A stretch of 64,000 nucleotides of DNA from an uncultured Opitutaceae bacterium (GCA_903929355.1 CAIYUN010000034.1:1-64000), one strand, 5' to 3'. Shown: positions 8,514 through 17,208, counted from the first letter of the stretch. The notes: generated from the sequence alone by a model not told the origin. Numbers and translations: made by a program.

Positions 8514-10583
8514 ATGGCCGGCAAAAAATCCCGTTTTTTCCTCGTGCTGGCGCTGCTCATCGCCCCCGGCCTGAGGGCGGCCGACGTCGCCGCTCCGGGC
8601 GAGGTTCCGGCTCAGGCCGAAGAAGTGCTGGCGCGGGTGGCCAAAGTCTACCAAGACTCAGCCGGCCTCGGTGTGCAGGTCTTCCGTCGGATTTTGCGCG
8701 TGAGTCGTGCCCAGGGTGATGGCGGTCCCCTGACGTCCAATGATTACCAACCGACCGCCAGCACCCAGCAGTCGCTCACTTTCCGCCGGCAGCTTCCGGA
8801 CAGTTTCTACCTTAAATCTTGGCTGATCACCGAAAGCTCCACAACGCAACCCACCGGTCTGGCCTTGGTTTCGTATGCGGGGTCGGCCAGTCTCTATCGT
8901 TTGGGGATCGCTTCGCCGCCCTCCCGTCAGCCCATTGCATCGGCGGCGGGCCGGGGTGAGAACATGAACCTGCGGCCCTTGTCCCTGGCCGGGTCATTGT
9001 TCCGGACCCGGTTGTCCGCCGAACTCGGGGCGGACAACAATGGCTGGCCCGAGTCGCTGTGGCTTCCCGACCATGGGGATGCCGGCTCCCTCCTCAACGC
9101 GGTCATCAGCCGCGAAACGACCGAGGGCAATGAGCCGGCGTATGAACTCGAGCTGCGCACCGGCCCGCGGTCCGTCAAAATCGCCTGGGTTTCAAAGCAA
9201 ACCAATTTGGTCCTCCGCACGGTCGCCCTCGGCCCGGCCTCACCCCTCAGACCGGGGGTCGGCCAGGCCGGGTTGGGCCTTGTTGGCGGCCCCGCCCGGC
9301 TGGGTCGGAATGAGGCCGCGCCCTCCGCCAGCGATCTCGAGCTGGTTGAGTCCATTTATCAGGCGACGCTGGACCCCGAGTTTGGCCGGGAGGATTTTGT
9401 GCTGGAGCCTGGGGCCGCGACCGCGCCCGCGCTCGACGGGCGGCCCCGCTTCACCCCGGTGCATGAACTGCTGGCCATCGCCGCCAGCCGCGATCCCGCG
9501 CTGCCACCGGGAAAATCTGCTTTGGGCGCCGCCGCGCCGCCGGTGCCGGAAAAGCAGCAGATTACCGCAGACCAGTTGAACGGCATTGTGCTGATCGAGG
9601 GCGACAAAGGGGTGGCGACCGGTTTTGTTGCCCGGGTGCATGATATAGCTTTTGTCGTCACCAACCTCCACGTGTTGGGCGACAACGAGAAGCTGTCCGT
9701 CAAGACCATGCAGGGCACGCCGCTCGCCGTGGGCGGCATTGTCGGCGCGGTGGGGGCGGACATCGCGTTGTTGCGCATCACCCAGCCCGAGGCCGGACCG
9801 CCGCCGCTGACCCTCGCCGCCGATGTTTTGCGCACCGCCCAGATCGGCGACCAGGTGGTGGTGGTAGGCAACCGGCTTGGTGGGGACGTCGCCACCCAGA
9901 CCAGCGGCCGGATTCTCGGGGTCGGTCCGAACCGGATTGAGGTGAACGCCCAGTTCCAGCCAGGCAACAGCGGCAGCCCGGTGATCCGCACGGTCGGCGG
10001 CGAGGTCCTCGGTCTGGCGACTTATCAGGAGGAGACCAAGCTGAATGCCAAGGAGATGATGGGCGGGACCGGCCCGATCCAGACCGAGCAGCGGTGGTTC
10101 GCCTTCCGCCTTGATTCGGTGGAGAAGTGGGAGACCATTGACTGGTCTCGCTGGCAGGCCCAGGCCAAACGGGTGGCCGCGTTCCGGGAGAACTCTCTCG
10201 CCCTCCTGGATTTGTTGCGGGGCAAATTCGACCCCGCCAGCCGGAATCCGCGGATCAAGGAGATCATCGCTCACTTCAATAACGCGTTGGCCCGGCCTTC
10301 GGTGACGGTCGGTAGTTCGAAAAATAATCCTCTAGCCGATTCGATCCACGATCTCATCCGTTCCGCCCTGGCCTACGCCAACGAGGGCGCCAAGGATTTT
10401 GCCAACGACACCTATTATGACTTTTTTCGCTCCCAGCCCTATTGGGAGACGAGCGTCGCCGAGCAGGTAAAGTTCCGCGATTTTCTCGTGCAGGCGCTCA
10501 CGGACGCCAACAACAACATGCGCGACTTTCAGATGCGGGTGAGCGGTGGCTTGACTCCCGGCCGCGATCCTTTTGGCGGTTGA
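8514..10583 (+). CDS. Secreted two-domain protein: N-terminal unknown domain plus trypsin-fold domain
   Basis: A 689-residue protein with a signal peptide (MAGKKSRFFLVLALLIAPGLRA). Residues 30-330 form a domain that might be compared to LolA/DUF2092-type outer-membrane lipoprotein carriers (EEVLARVAKVYQDSAGL opening, beta-rich, AYELELRTGPRSVKIAWVSK); this assignment is weak. Residues 355-510 are a trypsin-fold domain closely matching the preceding gene, with His386 (TNLHVLG), Asp416 (GADIALLRI) and Ser486 (QPGNSGSP). The family-specific C-terminal region follows (RWFAFRLDSVEKWETIDWSRW to DTYYDFFRSQPYW). The 92-base gap to the upstream gene suggests cotranscription. A tandem duplication followed by domain fusion, or loss from the shorter copy, is the simplest history. 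Confidence 0.82.
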   Translation: MAGKKSRFFLVLALLIAPGLRAADVAAPGEVPAQAEEVLARVAKVYQDSAGLGVQVFRRILRVSRAQGDGGPLTSNDYQPTASTQQSLTFRRQLPDSFYLKSWLITESSTTQPTGLALVSYAGSASLYRLGIASPPSRQPIASAAGRGENMNLRPLSLAGSLFRTRLSAELGADNNGWPESLWLPDHGDAGSLLNAVISRETTEGNEPAYELELRTGPRSVKIAWVSKQTNLVLRTVALGPASPLRPGVGQAGLGLVGGPARLGRNEAAPSASDLELVESIYQATLDPEFGREDFVLEPGAATAPALDGRPRFTPVHELLAIAASRDPALPPGKSALGAAAPPVPEKQQITADQLNGIVLIEGDKGVATGFVARVHDIAFVVTNLHVLGDNEKLSVKTMQGTPLAVGGIVGAVGADIALLRITQPEAGPPPLTLAADVLRTAQIGDQVVVVGNRLGGDVATQTSGRILGVGPNRIEVNAQFQPGNSGSPVIRTVGGEVLGLATYQEETKLNAKEMMGGTGPIQTEQRWFAFRLDSVEKWETIDWSRWQAQAKRVAAFRENSLALLDLLRGKFDPASRNPRIKEIIAHFNNALARPSVTVGSSKNNPLADSIHDLIRSALAYANEGAKDFANDTYYDFFRSQPYWETSVAEQVKFRDFLVQALTDANNNMRDFQMRVSGGLTPGRDPFGG

Positions 10584-10663
10584 GGACCAGGGGCGGTTAA
10601 GTTTTGGCCCTTTGGATCGGTTGCAAGAGAAGGCGCGCCGGCCCGCGCGTGCCGCCCCGGACT

Positions 10664-10686
10664 GGGGTGCCGGCGACCTCGCCGCC
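10664..10686 (+). repeat. ACC-loop palindrome, copy 2
   Basis: GGGGTGC is followed by the stem CGGCGA-CC-TCGCCG (10671-10684). It lies in the gap between convergent genes. The variant 5' flank is GGGGTGC instead of GGAGC. Confidence 0.45.
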
Positions 10687-10730
10687 GTTGGGGGGCATAG
10701 CCCCTCGCGTCAAAATCACGGGCCGTTGGG

Positions 10731-12383
10731 TCAGCCGGCCGACAACGAGACCGACGGCACGTAGATCTCGGGCGGGCCGCGCCGCCACCACTGGCCGGTC
10801 GCGGCGCGGGTGGCGGGGTCGGTGAAGTGATAGGGGTAGCGCACTGCTCGCACGGCGCGCGGCGGCCGGTCGGGGAAGGGGTTGTGCGCGAGGAGCGCGG
10901 TGACCGCCGGCGTGCCGCGCAGCAGGCGTTCCAGCAGGGAGTAGAACCAGGGGCTCTGCTGCGGCGGGCCGAGCGCGGCAAACCACATCTGCCAGTCGAG
11001 CCGCGGCTGGAAGGGTTCCACAAAGCCGGGCGCGCGCCCCAGGTCGCCAGGCTTCCAGCGGAACTCATAGGGCCGCCATTCCACGCCGTCGTCCGAGCCC
11101 TCGATCACAATCTCCCAGCGTTCGGTGGTCATCACCATGAAGAGGCCGTAGTTGTTGAGGCTGCGGAGGGGCGCGACCGCCGCCCGGGCGCGGAACAGCG
11201 CCTCCGGCCAGGCCGCGCGCGGCGCCAGCGAGGGCAGCGCCTGGCCCGCGGTGAAGACCACGACCAGCACCAGCACTGGAATCACGAGCCAGCGCGGCCC
11301 GAACCCGCGGGGGATGGTCGAAAGGGCCGGCGCGTTGGGGACAACACGCCCCACCACGTCGTCGGCCAAATCGGACGGGATCGGACCGATCGGTCGGATC
11401 GAGGAGTCCGCGGCAACGAACGGCGCGTTGGGGTCAACGCGCCCCACCTCGCCCGGAGTCACCGCGAGCCGCGCGCGGAGCGGCGGCACCAGCCACGCCC
11501 ACCAGTGGTCATCGAGGCAGGGCAGGCAGAGCGCCACCGTGAGGAGGTTGAAATAGGTGTAGTTGCCGGTGAGGGCAATGAGCGACATCAGCCCGGTGAA
11601 CCCGAGCGCGGCGGTGTGGCGCACGTGGCGCGGGCCGAACAGCAGAAACGGCCCGCCCAGCTCGACCGCAAACATCACCGCACCGGCGGCCTGCAAAGCA
11701 CACCCCGGCAACTGGTGCGCATACCACCCCGGCCAGGTTGGCAAGGGCTGGGTCTCGAAGTGAAACTGCAGCGCCGTGAGCCCGCGCCAGGTCGCGTCAC
11801 CGCTCGTCAGCTTGACCACGCCGGACAGGAACATCAGCCGCGCAAGCAGCCACCACAAGAGCCAGCGTGCGGCGGTGGGCGGGGCCGACGCGGCCAGCGG
11901 CGGTCGGAGCCGCCACGGCACCACGAACAGGGCGAGCAGGGTTGTCTCCAGCAGCAGCGCATCCCACTGGAAGCCGAGAAAATCCTGACCGACACTGACG
12001 AGCGACAGGTAACAGACCCACAGGCCGGCGAGACAGGGCCCGGGTGCGAGGTTGGCGAGCAGGAGCAGCGCCAGCCCGATCCCCGCCCCGCACAGCACGT
12101 GTAAAAACCCGTCCGTCCCGCCGAGCCAGCAGAGCGTGGGCACCTCCCAATACGCGACACCGCCGAGTTGCGCCCGGGCGGCCTGCAGGAACCGCCCGGC
12201 GGGCAGCACGCCCTGCGGGCCGAGGAGTCCCTCCACCTGGGTCCAGAGCGACGCAAACGCGACCAGATGCACCAACCCGAGAGTCCGCAGGAATAACCAG
12301 GTGCCGGTGCGATAGGTTGGCGGCCGGTCGCCGCCCTGCCAGCGGCGGCGCCATGGGCCCAGGCGGCTGCCCCCGGCGGCCAT
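10731..12383 (-). CDS. Lipase maturation factor (LMF/HTTM-type) family membrane protein
   Basis: A 550-residue polytopic protein. The opening TYRTGTWLFLRTLGLVHLVAFASLW and SLVSVGQDFLGFQWDALLLETTLLALF, then the late EFRWKPGDLGRAPGFVEPFQPRLDWQMWFAALGP and RYPYHFTD, are typical of the LMF1-like DUF1222 family, related to gamma-carboxylase/HTTM proteins. Eukaryotic LMF1 helps lipases fold; the bacterial function is not established. About eight hydrophobic helices precede a soluble C-terminal half. Two palindromic repeats sit in frame at residues about 312-321 (GRVDPNAPF) and 343-352 (GRVVPNAPA), in a low-conservation linker between the two halves. It starts 3 bases after the amidohydrolase-like gene stops, so it is the last gene of the long minus-strand run. 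Confidence 0.85.
   Translation of the reverse strand: MAAGGSRLGPWRRRWQGGDRPPTYRTGTWLFLRTLGLVHLVAFASLWTQVEGLLGPQGVLPAGRFLQAARAQLGGVAYWEVPTLCWLGGTDGFLHVLCGAGIGLALLLLANLAPGPCLAGLWVCYLSLVSVGQDFLGFQWDALLLETTLLALFVVPWRLRPPLAASAPPTAARWLLWWLLARLMFLSGVVKLTSGDATWRGLTALQFHFETQPLPTWPGWYAHQLPGCALQAAGAVMFAVELGGPFLLFGPRHVRHTAALGFTGLMSLIALTGNYTYFNLLTVALCLPCLDDHWWAWLVPPLRARLAVTPGEVGRVDPNAPFVAADSSIRPIGPIPSDLADDVVGRVVPNAPALSTIPRGFGPRWLVIPVLVLVVVFTAGQALPSLAPRAAWPEALFRARAAVAPLRSLNNYGLFMVMTTERWEIVIEGSDDGVEWRPYEFRWKPGDLGRAPGFVEPFQPRLDWQMWFAALGPPQQSPWFYSLLERLLRGTPAVTALLAHNPFPDRPPRAVRAVRYPYHFTDPATRAATGQWWRRGPPEIYVPSVSLSAG
11330..11356 (-). repeat. GTTG-type palindrome inside the LMF gene, first copy
   Basis: GGCGCGTTGGGGACAACACGCC is a slightly decayed member of the ACC(C)-loop family, followed by CCACC. 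It is translated in frame as part of GRVVPNAP. Confidence 0.6.
11422..11448 (-). repeat. GTTG-type palindrome inside the LMF gene, second copy
   Basis: GGCGCGTTG (11422-11430) and CAACGCGCC (11435-11443) are perfect 9-bp arms around GGGT, followed by CCACC. It is translated in frame as GRVDPNAP. Confidence 0.7.
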
Positions 12384-12386
12384 GGC

Positions 12387-13568
12387 TCAGGGGTTGAACT
12401 CCGGCACCCGCCAGATGGGCTCGCCCCGCCGGTAGGTCGCGAGCACCTCCTCCGGGGTGACGCGGCTCACGATGGAGGCGACGAGGTTCCGGGTGGCGCG
12501 GAGATGCGGATGCTGGAAGTTCAGCACGGCAAAATCGGCGGGCAGCCCCTTTTCCAGATAACCGTGGCAATCGCCACCGAGGACCGGGCGGAGGTTGCTG
12601 GTGACCAGGCGGAGAATCGCGGTGGGGTCGGGACCGGTCTCGCCGCCGGATTGCTGGCGGGCAAGTTTCCAGGCGAAGTCCAGCTCGGCCCACAGGTTGG
12701 GGCTGGTGAGCATCACGCTGCCGGTCCCGAGCAAGAGGGGCACCCGGGCCCGCAGCAAGGCAGCCAGGGGCGGCGGGGCGAGCCCGAGGCTGGCGGTGGC
12801 CCGCAGGGTGAGCACGGCGGCCTTCTGGCGCGCCACCAGCGCGGCGGTTTCCCCCTCGTTGGCCCCGGCGAAGGGTGCGACCAGGTGGGGGTCGAAGAGC
12901 TCAAGCAGGCGCGCGAAATCGGGGGCGGGGCAGGCGAGCGCGCGCAGCTTGCGCCGGTCGGTGGTGAGCAGGCGCATTTCCTCGCACGCCAGCCCGACCA
13001 GGCCGTCGTCGGCGCTGCCGGCAAAACCGTCGACGAGGTTGAGCAAATTGCCGAGCTCGGACCGCACGGCCCCGGCAAGCTGGGTGTCGCCCGCCGCGAG
13101 CTCCTTGGGGGTGGTGGGCGGGCGCTCCAGCCGGCCGAAGCTGAGGGACTCAACGCCGGTCTGCTGCGCGGCCGCGCGGAGCATCTGCGCGGTTTCGGAG
13201 CCCGGCTCGCAAAAGTCCAGGTGCCGCACGACTCCCGTGCGGGCGAGGTAGAGCAGGTGCCCGGTGACATGCTGATACTGCTCCGGCGGCGGCAGGGCCG
13301 TGAGGGCGCGCGCGCGCGGGCCGTCGGGTTGGGCGAACGCCTGGGCCGGCGGGAGCCCGGTCGCGCCGTCCACCGCCGGGCTGTCCCCGAGTTGGGTGAA
13401 GGCGTTGGTCAGGCCGGGGATGACCACCAACGCCCCGCGATTGAGCGACGGGGCCGGCGGGCCCAGGTCGATGGACGTGATCACTCCGCGGTTCCAGGCG
13501 AAACGTGCGCAATGGTGAGGGATGAGATCGGGGCCGTGCAGGACGACGCATTCGCTGAGGGTGGGCAT
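12387..13568 (-). CDS. Amidohydrolase-like protein lacking metal ligands
   Basis: A 393-residue protein. The N-terminal composite beta-sandwich (SECVVLHGPDLIPHHCARFAWNRGVI), a GALVVIPGLTNAFTQLGDS turn and a C-terminal segment (GLPADFAVLNFQHPHLRATRNLVASIV) match the SsnA/chlorohydrolase-type amidohydrolases. The usual HxH metal motif after the NA of PGLxNA is FTQ here (residues 57-59), and the LGTDS Asp is Gly in LLLGTGSVMLTSPN (about 282). It is therefore probably not a zinc hydrolase and may be a binding protein or a degenerate enzyme. It starts 3 bases after the NMT1-like gene stops and ends 3 bases before the LMF gene, so translational coupling is likely. GC and codon use match the neighbours, which argues against recent decay. 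Confidence 0.75.
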   Translation of the reverse strand: MPTLSECVVLHGPDLIPHHCARFAWNRGVITSIDLGPPAPSLNRGALVVIPGLTNAFTQLGDSPAVDGATGLPPAQAFAQPDGPRARALTALPPPEQYQHVTGHLLYLARTGVVRHLDFCEPGSETAQMLRAAAQQTGVESLSFGRLERPPTTPKELAAGDTQLAGAVRSELGNLLNLVDGFAGSADDGLVGLACEEMRLLTTDRRKLRALACPAPDFARLLELFDPHLVAPFAGANEGETAALVARQKAAVLTLRATASLGLAPPPLAALLRARVPLLLGTGSVMLTSPNLWAELDFAWKLARQQSGGETGPDPTAILRLVTSNLRPVLGGDCHGYLEKGLPADFAVLNFQHPHLRATRNLVASIVSRVTPEEVLATYRRGEPIWRVPEFNP

Positions 13569-13571
13569 GGG

Positions 13572-14591
13572 CTACGGCAGGAAAGCAGTCGTCATCGCAT
13601 CGTCCACCTTGATCTTGCCCTTCGGCAGCAGGCCGAGGGATTCAAGCTGGTCGATCTGGGTCTGAAATCGCACCGGGTCGAGGCGGCCAATCTGCCCTGG
13701 TCCGCTGCCGGGGCCGCGGCCCGTGACGAGCTGGTGGTCGATGATCAGCTGGCGCGAGGCGGTCATGAAGTCGTCGGTGTTGTCGGGATTGGCGGCCTGG
13801 AGCGCGGCGTGGGCGGGGGCGGGGTCGCCCTCGAGGTAGTCGCGCCAGCCCCGCGCGCTCGCCTGGAGGAACGCCCGCAGGGCGTCCGGGTGGTCGTGGG
13901 CGTATTTTCTGCCGGTGATGAGCACCGCGTAGGCGCGGAAACCCGCGTCCCACGTCGAGAGGAACCGCGGGGCCTTCCCGCCGGCCTTCACGATGTGGTA
14001 GGGCTCCGCGATGGAGTAGCCCTGCTGGACGGCCTCCTGGTCGCCGAGAAAGGCCGCGACGGAGAAGTTCTGCGGCACGATGTTGAAGGTGACGCCGTAT
14101 TTTTTCTGGATGAACCCGAGGAAGGCCCATTCGGGCCGCGCGATGACGGTCTTGCCCTGCAGGTCCTCGAACCGATGCACGGGGCTGCCCGCGCTCACCA
14201 GCAGACCCGACGGGTCGTCCTGGAACACCGCCCCCACCATCAGCAGCGGCAGTCCCTCGGCGATTTGTTCCAGCGTGTTCGTGCTGTCCGCCTGGCCGAC
14301 ATCCGCCTGACCGGTGGCGATCTTTTCCTTCACCGACGCCCCCGGCCCGCCGGGGATGATGGTCACATCGAGGCCGGCGTCGTGGTAAAACCCGCGGGCC
14401 TGGGCCTGGTAAAAGCCGCCATGCTCCGGCTCGGCGACCCAGTCCAGTTGGAGCGTGAGTTTGGCGGGTGCCCTGGCCGGGCCCGGACCCGCGGGCGCCA
14501 GGTCAGCGGTTGGCTTCGCGCAGCCGCCGAGAAAAAAGGCGGAAACACCCAAGGCTGAAATCTGCAGAAGGTGGCGGTGGACGCGTGGCAT
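13572..14591 (-). CDS. NMT1/THI5-like ABC transporter substrate-binding lipoprotein
   Basis: A 339-residue lipoprotein (lipobox LGGC, Cys24). The sequence KLTLQLDWVAEPEHGGFYQAQARGFYHDAGLDVTI, IATGQADVGQAD and PEWAFLGFIQKKYGV is typical of the NMT1/THI5 (PF09084) binding-protein family. Members bind pyrimidine thiamin precursors, sulfonates, riboflavin or related small molecules. No permease or ATPase gene accompanies it here, so the partner transporter must be elsewhere. It lies 48 bases downstream of pabC and 3 bases upstream of the amidohydrolase-like gene. The ligand cannot be read from sequence. Confidence 0.85.
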   Translation of the reverse strand: MPRVHRHLLQISALGVSAFFLGGCAKPTADLAPAGPGPARAPAKLTLQLDWVAEPEHGGFYQAQARGFYHDAGLDVTIIPGGPGASVKEKIATGQADVGQADSTNTLEQIAEGLPLLMVGAVFQDDPSGLLVSAGSPVHRFEDLQGKTVIARPEWAFLGFIQKKYGVTFNIVPQNFSVAAFLGDQEAVQQGYSIAEPYHIVKAGGKAPRFLSTWDAGFRAYAVLITGRKYAHDHPDALRAFLQASARGWRDYLEGDPAPAHAALQAANPDNTDDFMTASRQLIIDHQLVTGRGPGSGPGQIGRLDPVRFQTQIDQLESLGLLPKGKIKVDDAMTTAFLP

Positions 14592-14639
14592 GCGGGGGCG
14601 GAGAGGGCAGGGGAGCGTGAGGCCGCCCCCCCAGCTCTT

Positions 14640-15554
14640 TCAAGCGTTAAGCGAGCCCAACTGATCCGCGAGCACGGCCATCAGCGAGCGGGTGACCGAA
14701 TTGGCCTGGAGGTCGAAGGCGGTGTCGTCAACCTGCGCCACCGGCATGACCCCGAGGAGCGCGTTGGTCACAAACACCTCCTGCGCCTGCCGCAGCTCTC
14801 CGATCCCGATGTCGCGCTCCCGCACCGTCGCCGGTCCCAGCAGTTGGATGACCCGGGCCCGCATCACGCCGGGGAGGATCCCGGACGACAGGGTGGGGGT
14901 GCTCACGATCCCGTCGCACACGACAAACACATTCGTCACCGATCCCTCCAGCACCCGGCCCCGCCGATCTATCCACAGCGCCTCGTCGAAGCCCGCCGCG
15001 ACTGCCGCCGCCCGCGCGGCCTGATGGTGGGGCCGGTGCAAGGTCTTCAAATTGCAGAACCGGCCGACCGGCGCGTCGCCGGCCAGCGTCTGCAGCCGGA
15101 ATCCCGCGGCATATTGCGCGGGTGCATAGCCGGGAGGACGCGCAAGGATGGTCTCGGACCACGCGCCCGCCTCCCGGAACACCGCGATTTTCAGGCTGCC
15201 GGCCACGAGCGCGTTGGCCGTGATCACAACCGCACACCGCTCGGCCTGCCTGGCGACATCGGCTCCGATGGTGGAGCGCGTTGACCCCAACGCGCTGGCT
15301 TGCTCATCGGCTGGAAGCAGAAGAATCGAGGAATCGCATCGCACGGGGACGGCATCCAGCGCGCGGAGCGCCCCGGCCAGCCGCGCCATGTGCTCCGCCA
15401 GCCCCACCGGCCGACCACCCAGCACCCGCACGGTCTCAAAAACTCCGTCGGCCTCTGCGAATCCCGGGTCGGGCTGCGCGGCCCGTAGCCGGTCGGACTC
15501 CGCGGGCGCGCCGTTGTGCAGGGCGTGGCGGAGAAACCCCGGGGCCGCACTCAT
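14640..15554 (-). CDS. pabC: 4-amino-4-deoxychorismate lyase (class IV aminotransferase fold)
   Basis: A 304-residue PLP enzyme that releases pyruvate from aminodeoxychorismate to give p-aminobenzoate. Family features: ADGVFETVRVLGGRPVGLAEHMARL near the N-terminus, the PLP lysine Lys170 in FCNLKTLHR, then EALWIDRRGRVLEGSVTNVFV and SGILPGVMRARVIQLL. Its start codon overlaps the pabB stop by the ATGA arrangement, and pabB makes its substrate, which favours this role over branched-chain or D-amino-acid aminotransferases of the same fold. A palindromic repeat lies in frame at residues about 86-95 (SALGSTRSTIG), in a loop between helices. Confidence 0.88.
   Translation of the reverse strand: MSAAPGFLRHALHNGAPAESDRLRAAQPDPGFAEADGVFETVRVLGGRPVGLAEHMARLAGALRALDAVPVRCDSSILLLPADEQASALGSTRSTIGADVARQAERCAVVITANALVAGSLKIAVFREAGAWSETILARPPGYAPAQYAAGFRLQTLAGDAPVGRFCNLKTLHRPHHQAARAAAVAAGFDEALWIDRRGRVLEGSVTNVFVVCDGIVSTPTLSSGILPGVMRARVIQLLGPATVRERDIGIGELRQAQEVFVTNALLGVMPVAQVDDTAFDLQANSVTRSLMAVLADQLGSLNA
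15271..15298 (+). repeat. GTTG-type palindrome inside pabC
   Basis: GTGGAGC precedes the hairpin; AGCGCGTTG (15275-15283) pairs perfectly with CAACGCGCT (15288-15296) around ACCC. It is in frame in pabC, read from the opposite strand. Confidence 0.7.
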
Positions 15555-16981
15555 GCCAGATCCTCCCCGCGCAAGGCCGCCCTCATCGCCCGGCCTTTGG
15601 CCAGCGTTTCGGCAAACTCTGCCTCCGGGTCGGAATCAGCCACGATGCCGCCGCCCACCTGATAGCTGGCCCGGCCCGCGCGGCAGACAATCGTGCGGAT
15701 GGCGACGTTGAGGGCGCAGGTCCCGTCGAAGCCCAGCCAGCCGATGGCGCCGGTGTAGACGTGGCGGCGGCCGGGCTCGAGCTCATCGATGATCTGCAGG
15801 GCGCGGATTTTCGGCACGCCGCTGATGGAGCCCCCGGGCAGCATCGCGCGCAAGGCGTCATACAGGTCGCGACCTTCGTCCAACTGGCCGGAGACGGTCG
15901 CCACGAGATGGAACACGGTGGGATGCGTCTCCAGGCGGTGTCTTTCCTCGACCCGCACCGAGCCGGCCCGGCACACCCGGCCGAGGTCGTTGCGTTCCAG
16001 ATCCACGATCATCAGCAGCTCCGCCTGGTCCTTGGCGCTCGCGACCAGTTCGGCGACCAGGTGTTGGTCCTCCGCCGCGGTGCGCCCGCGCGGCCGGGTG
16101 CCTTTGATCGGGCGGGTGCAGGCGCGGCCGGCCCCGTCGACGCGCAGGAACAGCTCGGGTGAGCTGCTCAGGATCTGCCAGCCCCCGGCATCGAGGTACG
16201 CGCCAAACGGCGCGGGGCTGAGGGCGCGCAGCCGCTCGTAGACGGCCTGGGGATGCCCGGCCAGCGTCGTCTCAAAACGCTGCGACAGGTTCACCTGGTA
16301 AATGTCGCCGGCGACGAGGTAGTCCTTGATCCGGCACACGCGCCGGAGGTAGTCCGCCTTGGTCAGGTTTGAAACCGGCTCAACCGGCTCGTAGAGGTGG
16401 GGCGCGATGCCGTGCCCGCCGAAGCCTCGCGCGAAGGCTGGGTCCCCAACGCGCCGTCCGTCCGCGGTTCGCACCGCCGATCGCAAGGCCGCGAGGATGG
16501 CTTGCGCGCTCCGCCCGCCAACCGGGTTTGCGATCAGGTAGGTTTTGCCCGCGGCCAGATCGCAGGCGATGACTCCGTCGTAAAAGCCGAACTGGGCGTC
16601 GGGCAATGCGGGCTCAGCGGGGGCGGAAAGTTCGACGCCGGCCCCGCGCGCGCCAAACTCGAACCCGAAAAAACCAACGGCCCCGCCGCCAAACCGGATT
16701 TCTCCGAGATCGGGGGTGTCGCCGCGGTACCGACCCATGAGCCCGCGCAAATGCGCCAGCGGCTCCGCGCTCACCACCTCCCGTGTGCCTCCCGATTCGA
16801 CGGTGACCAGGCCGCCCTTGGCCCGCCAGAGGAGGAACGGTTCAAACCCCAGGTAGGACCAGGCGCGCCCGGTGTCGGCCTCGGGCCGGGCGCTGTCGAG
16901 ATGGAAAAAACCAGGGCGGTCCCGGAGCGCCCGCGCGAGCGCCTCCGGGGCCGGCGCGTCTTTGAGTTCCTCAACGATCAT
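15551..16981 (-). CDS. pabB: Aminodeoxychorismate synthase component I
   Basis: A 476-residue chorismate-binding enzyme that adds the amino group to chorismate in p-aminobenzoate synthesis. The signature TRPIKGTRPRG (PIKGT with the catalytic Lys of PabB rather than the PIAGT of TrpE), SSSPELFLRV, ELLMIVDLERNDLGRV, LPGGSISGVPKIRAL and TGAIGWLGFDG are all present. The frame is open for 51 more codons upstream, but that stretch is repeat DNA, so the ATG at 16981 (MIVEELKDAPAP) is chosen. It overlaps pabC by ATGA. A glutaminase partner (pabA) is not in the window. A short segment near 16440 (GRRVGDPAFARG) resembles half of the GTTG palindrome and may be an old insertion. Confidence 0.92.
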   Translation of the reverse strand: MIVEELKDAPAPEALARALRDRPGFFHLDSARPEADTGRAWSYLGFEPFLLWRAKGGLVTVESGGTREVVSAEPLAHLRGLMGRYRGDTPDLGEIRFGGGAVGFFGFEFGARGAGVELSAPAEPALPDAQFGFYDGVIACDLAAGKTYLIANPVGGRSAQAILAALRSAVRTADGRRVGDPAFARGFGGHGIAPHLYEPVEPVSNLTKADYLRRVCRIKDYLVAGDIYQVNLSQRFETTLAGHPQAVYERLRALSPAPFGAYLDAGGWQILSSSPELFLRVDGAGRACTRPIKGTRPRGRTAAEDQHLVAELVASAKDQAELLMIVDLERNDLGRVCRAGSVRVEERHRLETHPTVFHLVATVSGQLDEGRDLYDALRAMLPGGSISGVPKIRALQIIDELEPGRRHVYTGAIGWLGFDGTCALNVAIRTIVCRAGRASYQVGGGIVADSDPEAEFAETLAKGRAMRAALRGEDLA

Positions 16982-17065
16982 GGGCAGGGAGCGCAGGCTT
17001 CCAGCCTGCACTGGATGACGGCAGGCAGGGATGCCTGCAACGGGAGGCAAGGCCGTCGGAAAGCG

Positions 17066-17177
17066 GGTGGTGACGCATTTTGAAATGCCACCCCAAGGGT
17101 AGGGGCGGCTCTCCGAGCCGTCCGCGGACGCCACGGAGTGGCGTCCCTACCCAAAGTCGGCAAAATGCGTCACCACC
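17066..17177. repeat. Three-hairpin inverted-repeat element, intact copy
   Basis: The outer 17-bp arms (17066-17082 GGTGGTGACGCATTTTG and its exact complement 17161-17177) enclose a CGGCTC/GAGCCG hairpin and a GGACGCCAC/GTGGCGTCC hairpin. Bases 17101-17149 are identical to 36621-36669, a second copy with a decayed left end. Confidence 0.75.
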
Positions 17178-17181
17178 GAAA

Positions 17182-17208
17182 AGCGGGTTGGGGTCAACCC
17201 GCTCCACC
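17182..17208 (-). repeat. GTTG-type palindrome, pabB-folK gap
   Basis: AGCGGGTTG (17182-17190) pairs with CAACCCGCT (17195-17203) around GGGT; CCACC follows. Compared with the copy in pabC, both arms carry matching changes (GCG to GGG, CGC to CCC). Confidence 0.7.

Noticed and set aside
15600-17134. Longer pabB start 51 codons upstream of 16981
   Set aside because: The extra stretch is translated repeat DNA; the conserved protein begins at MIVEEL, and other repeats in the genome lie in spacers.
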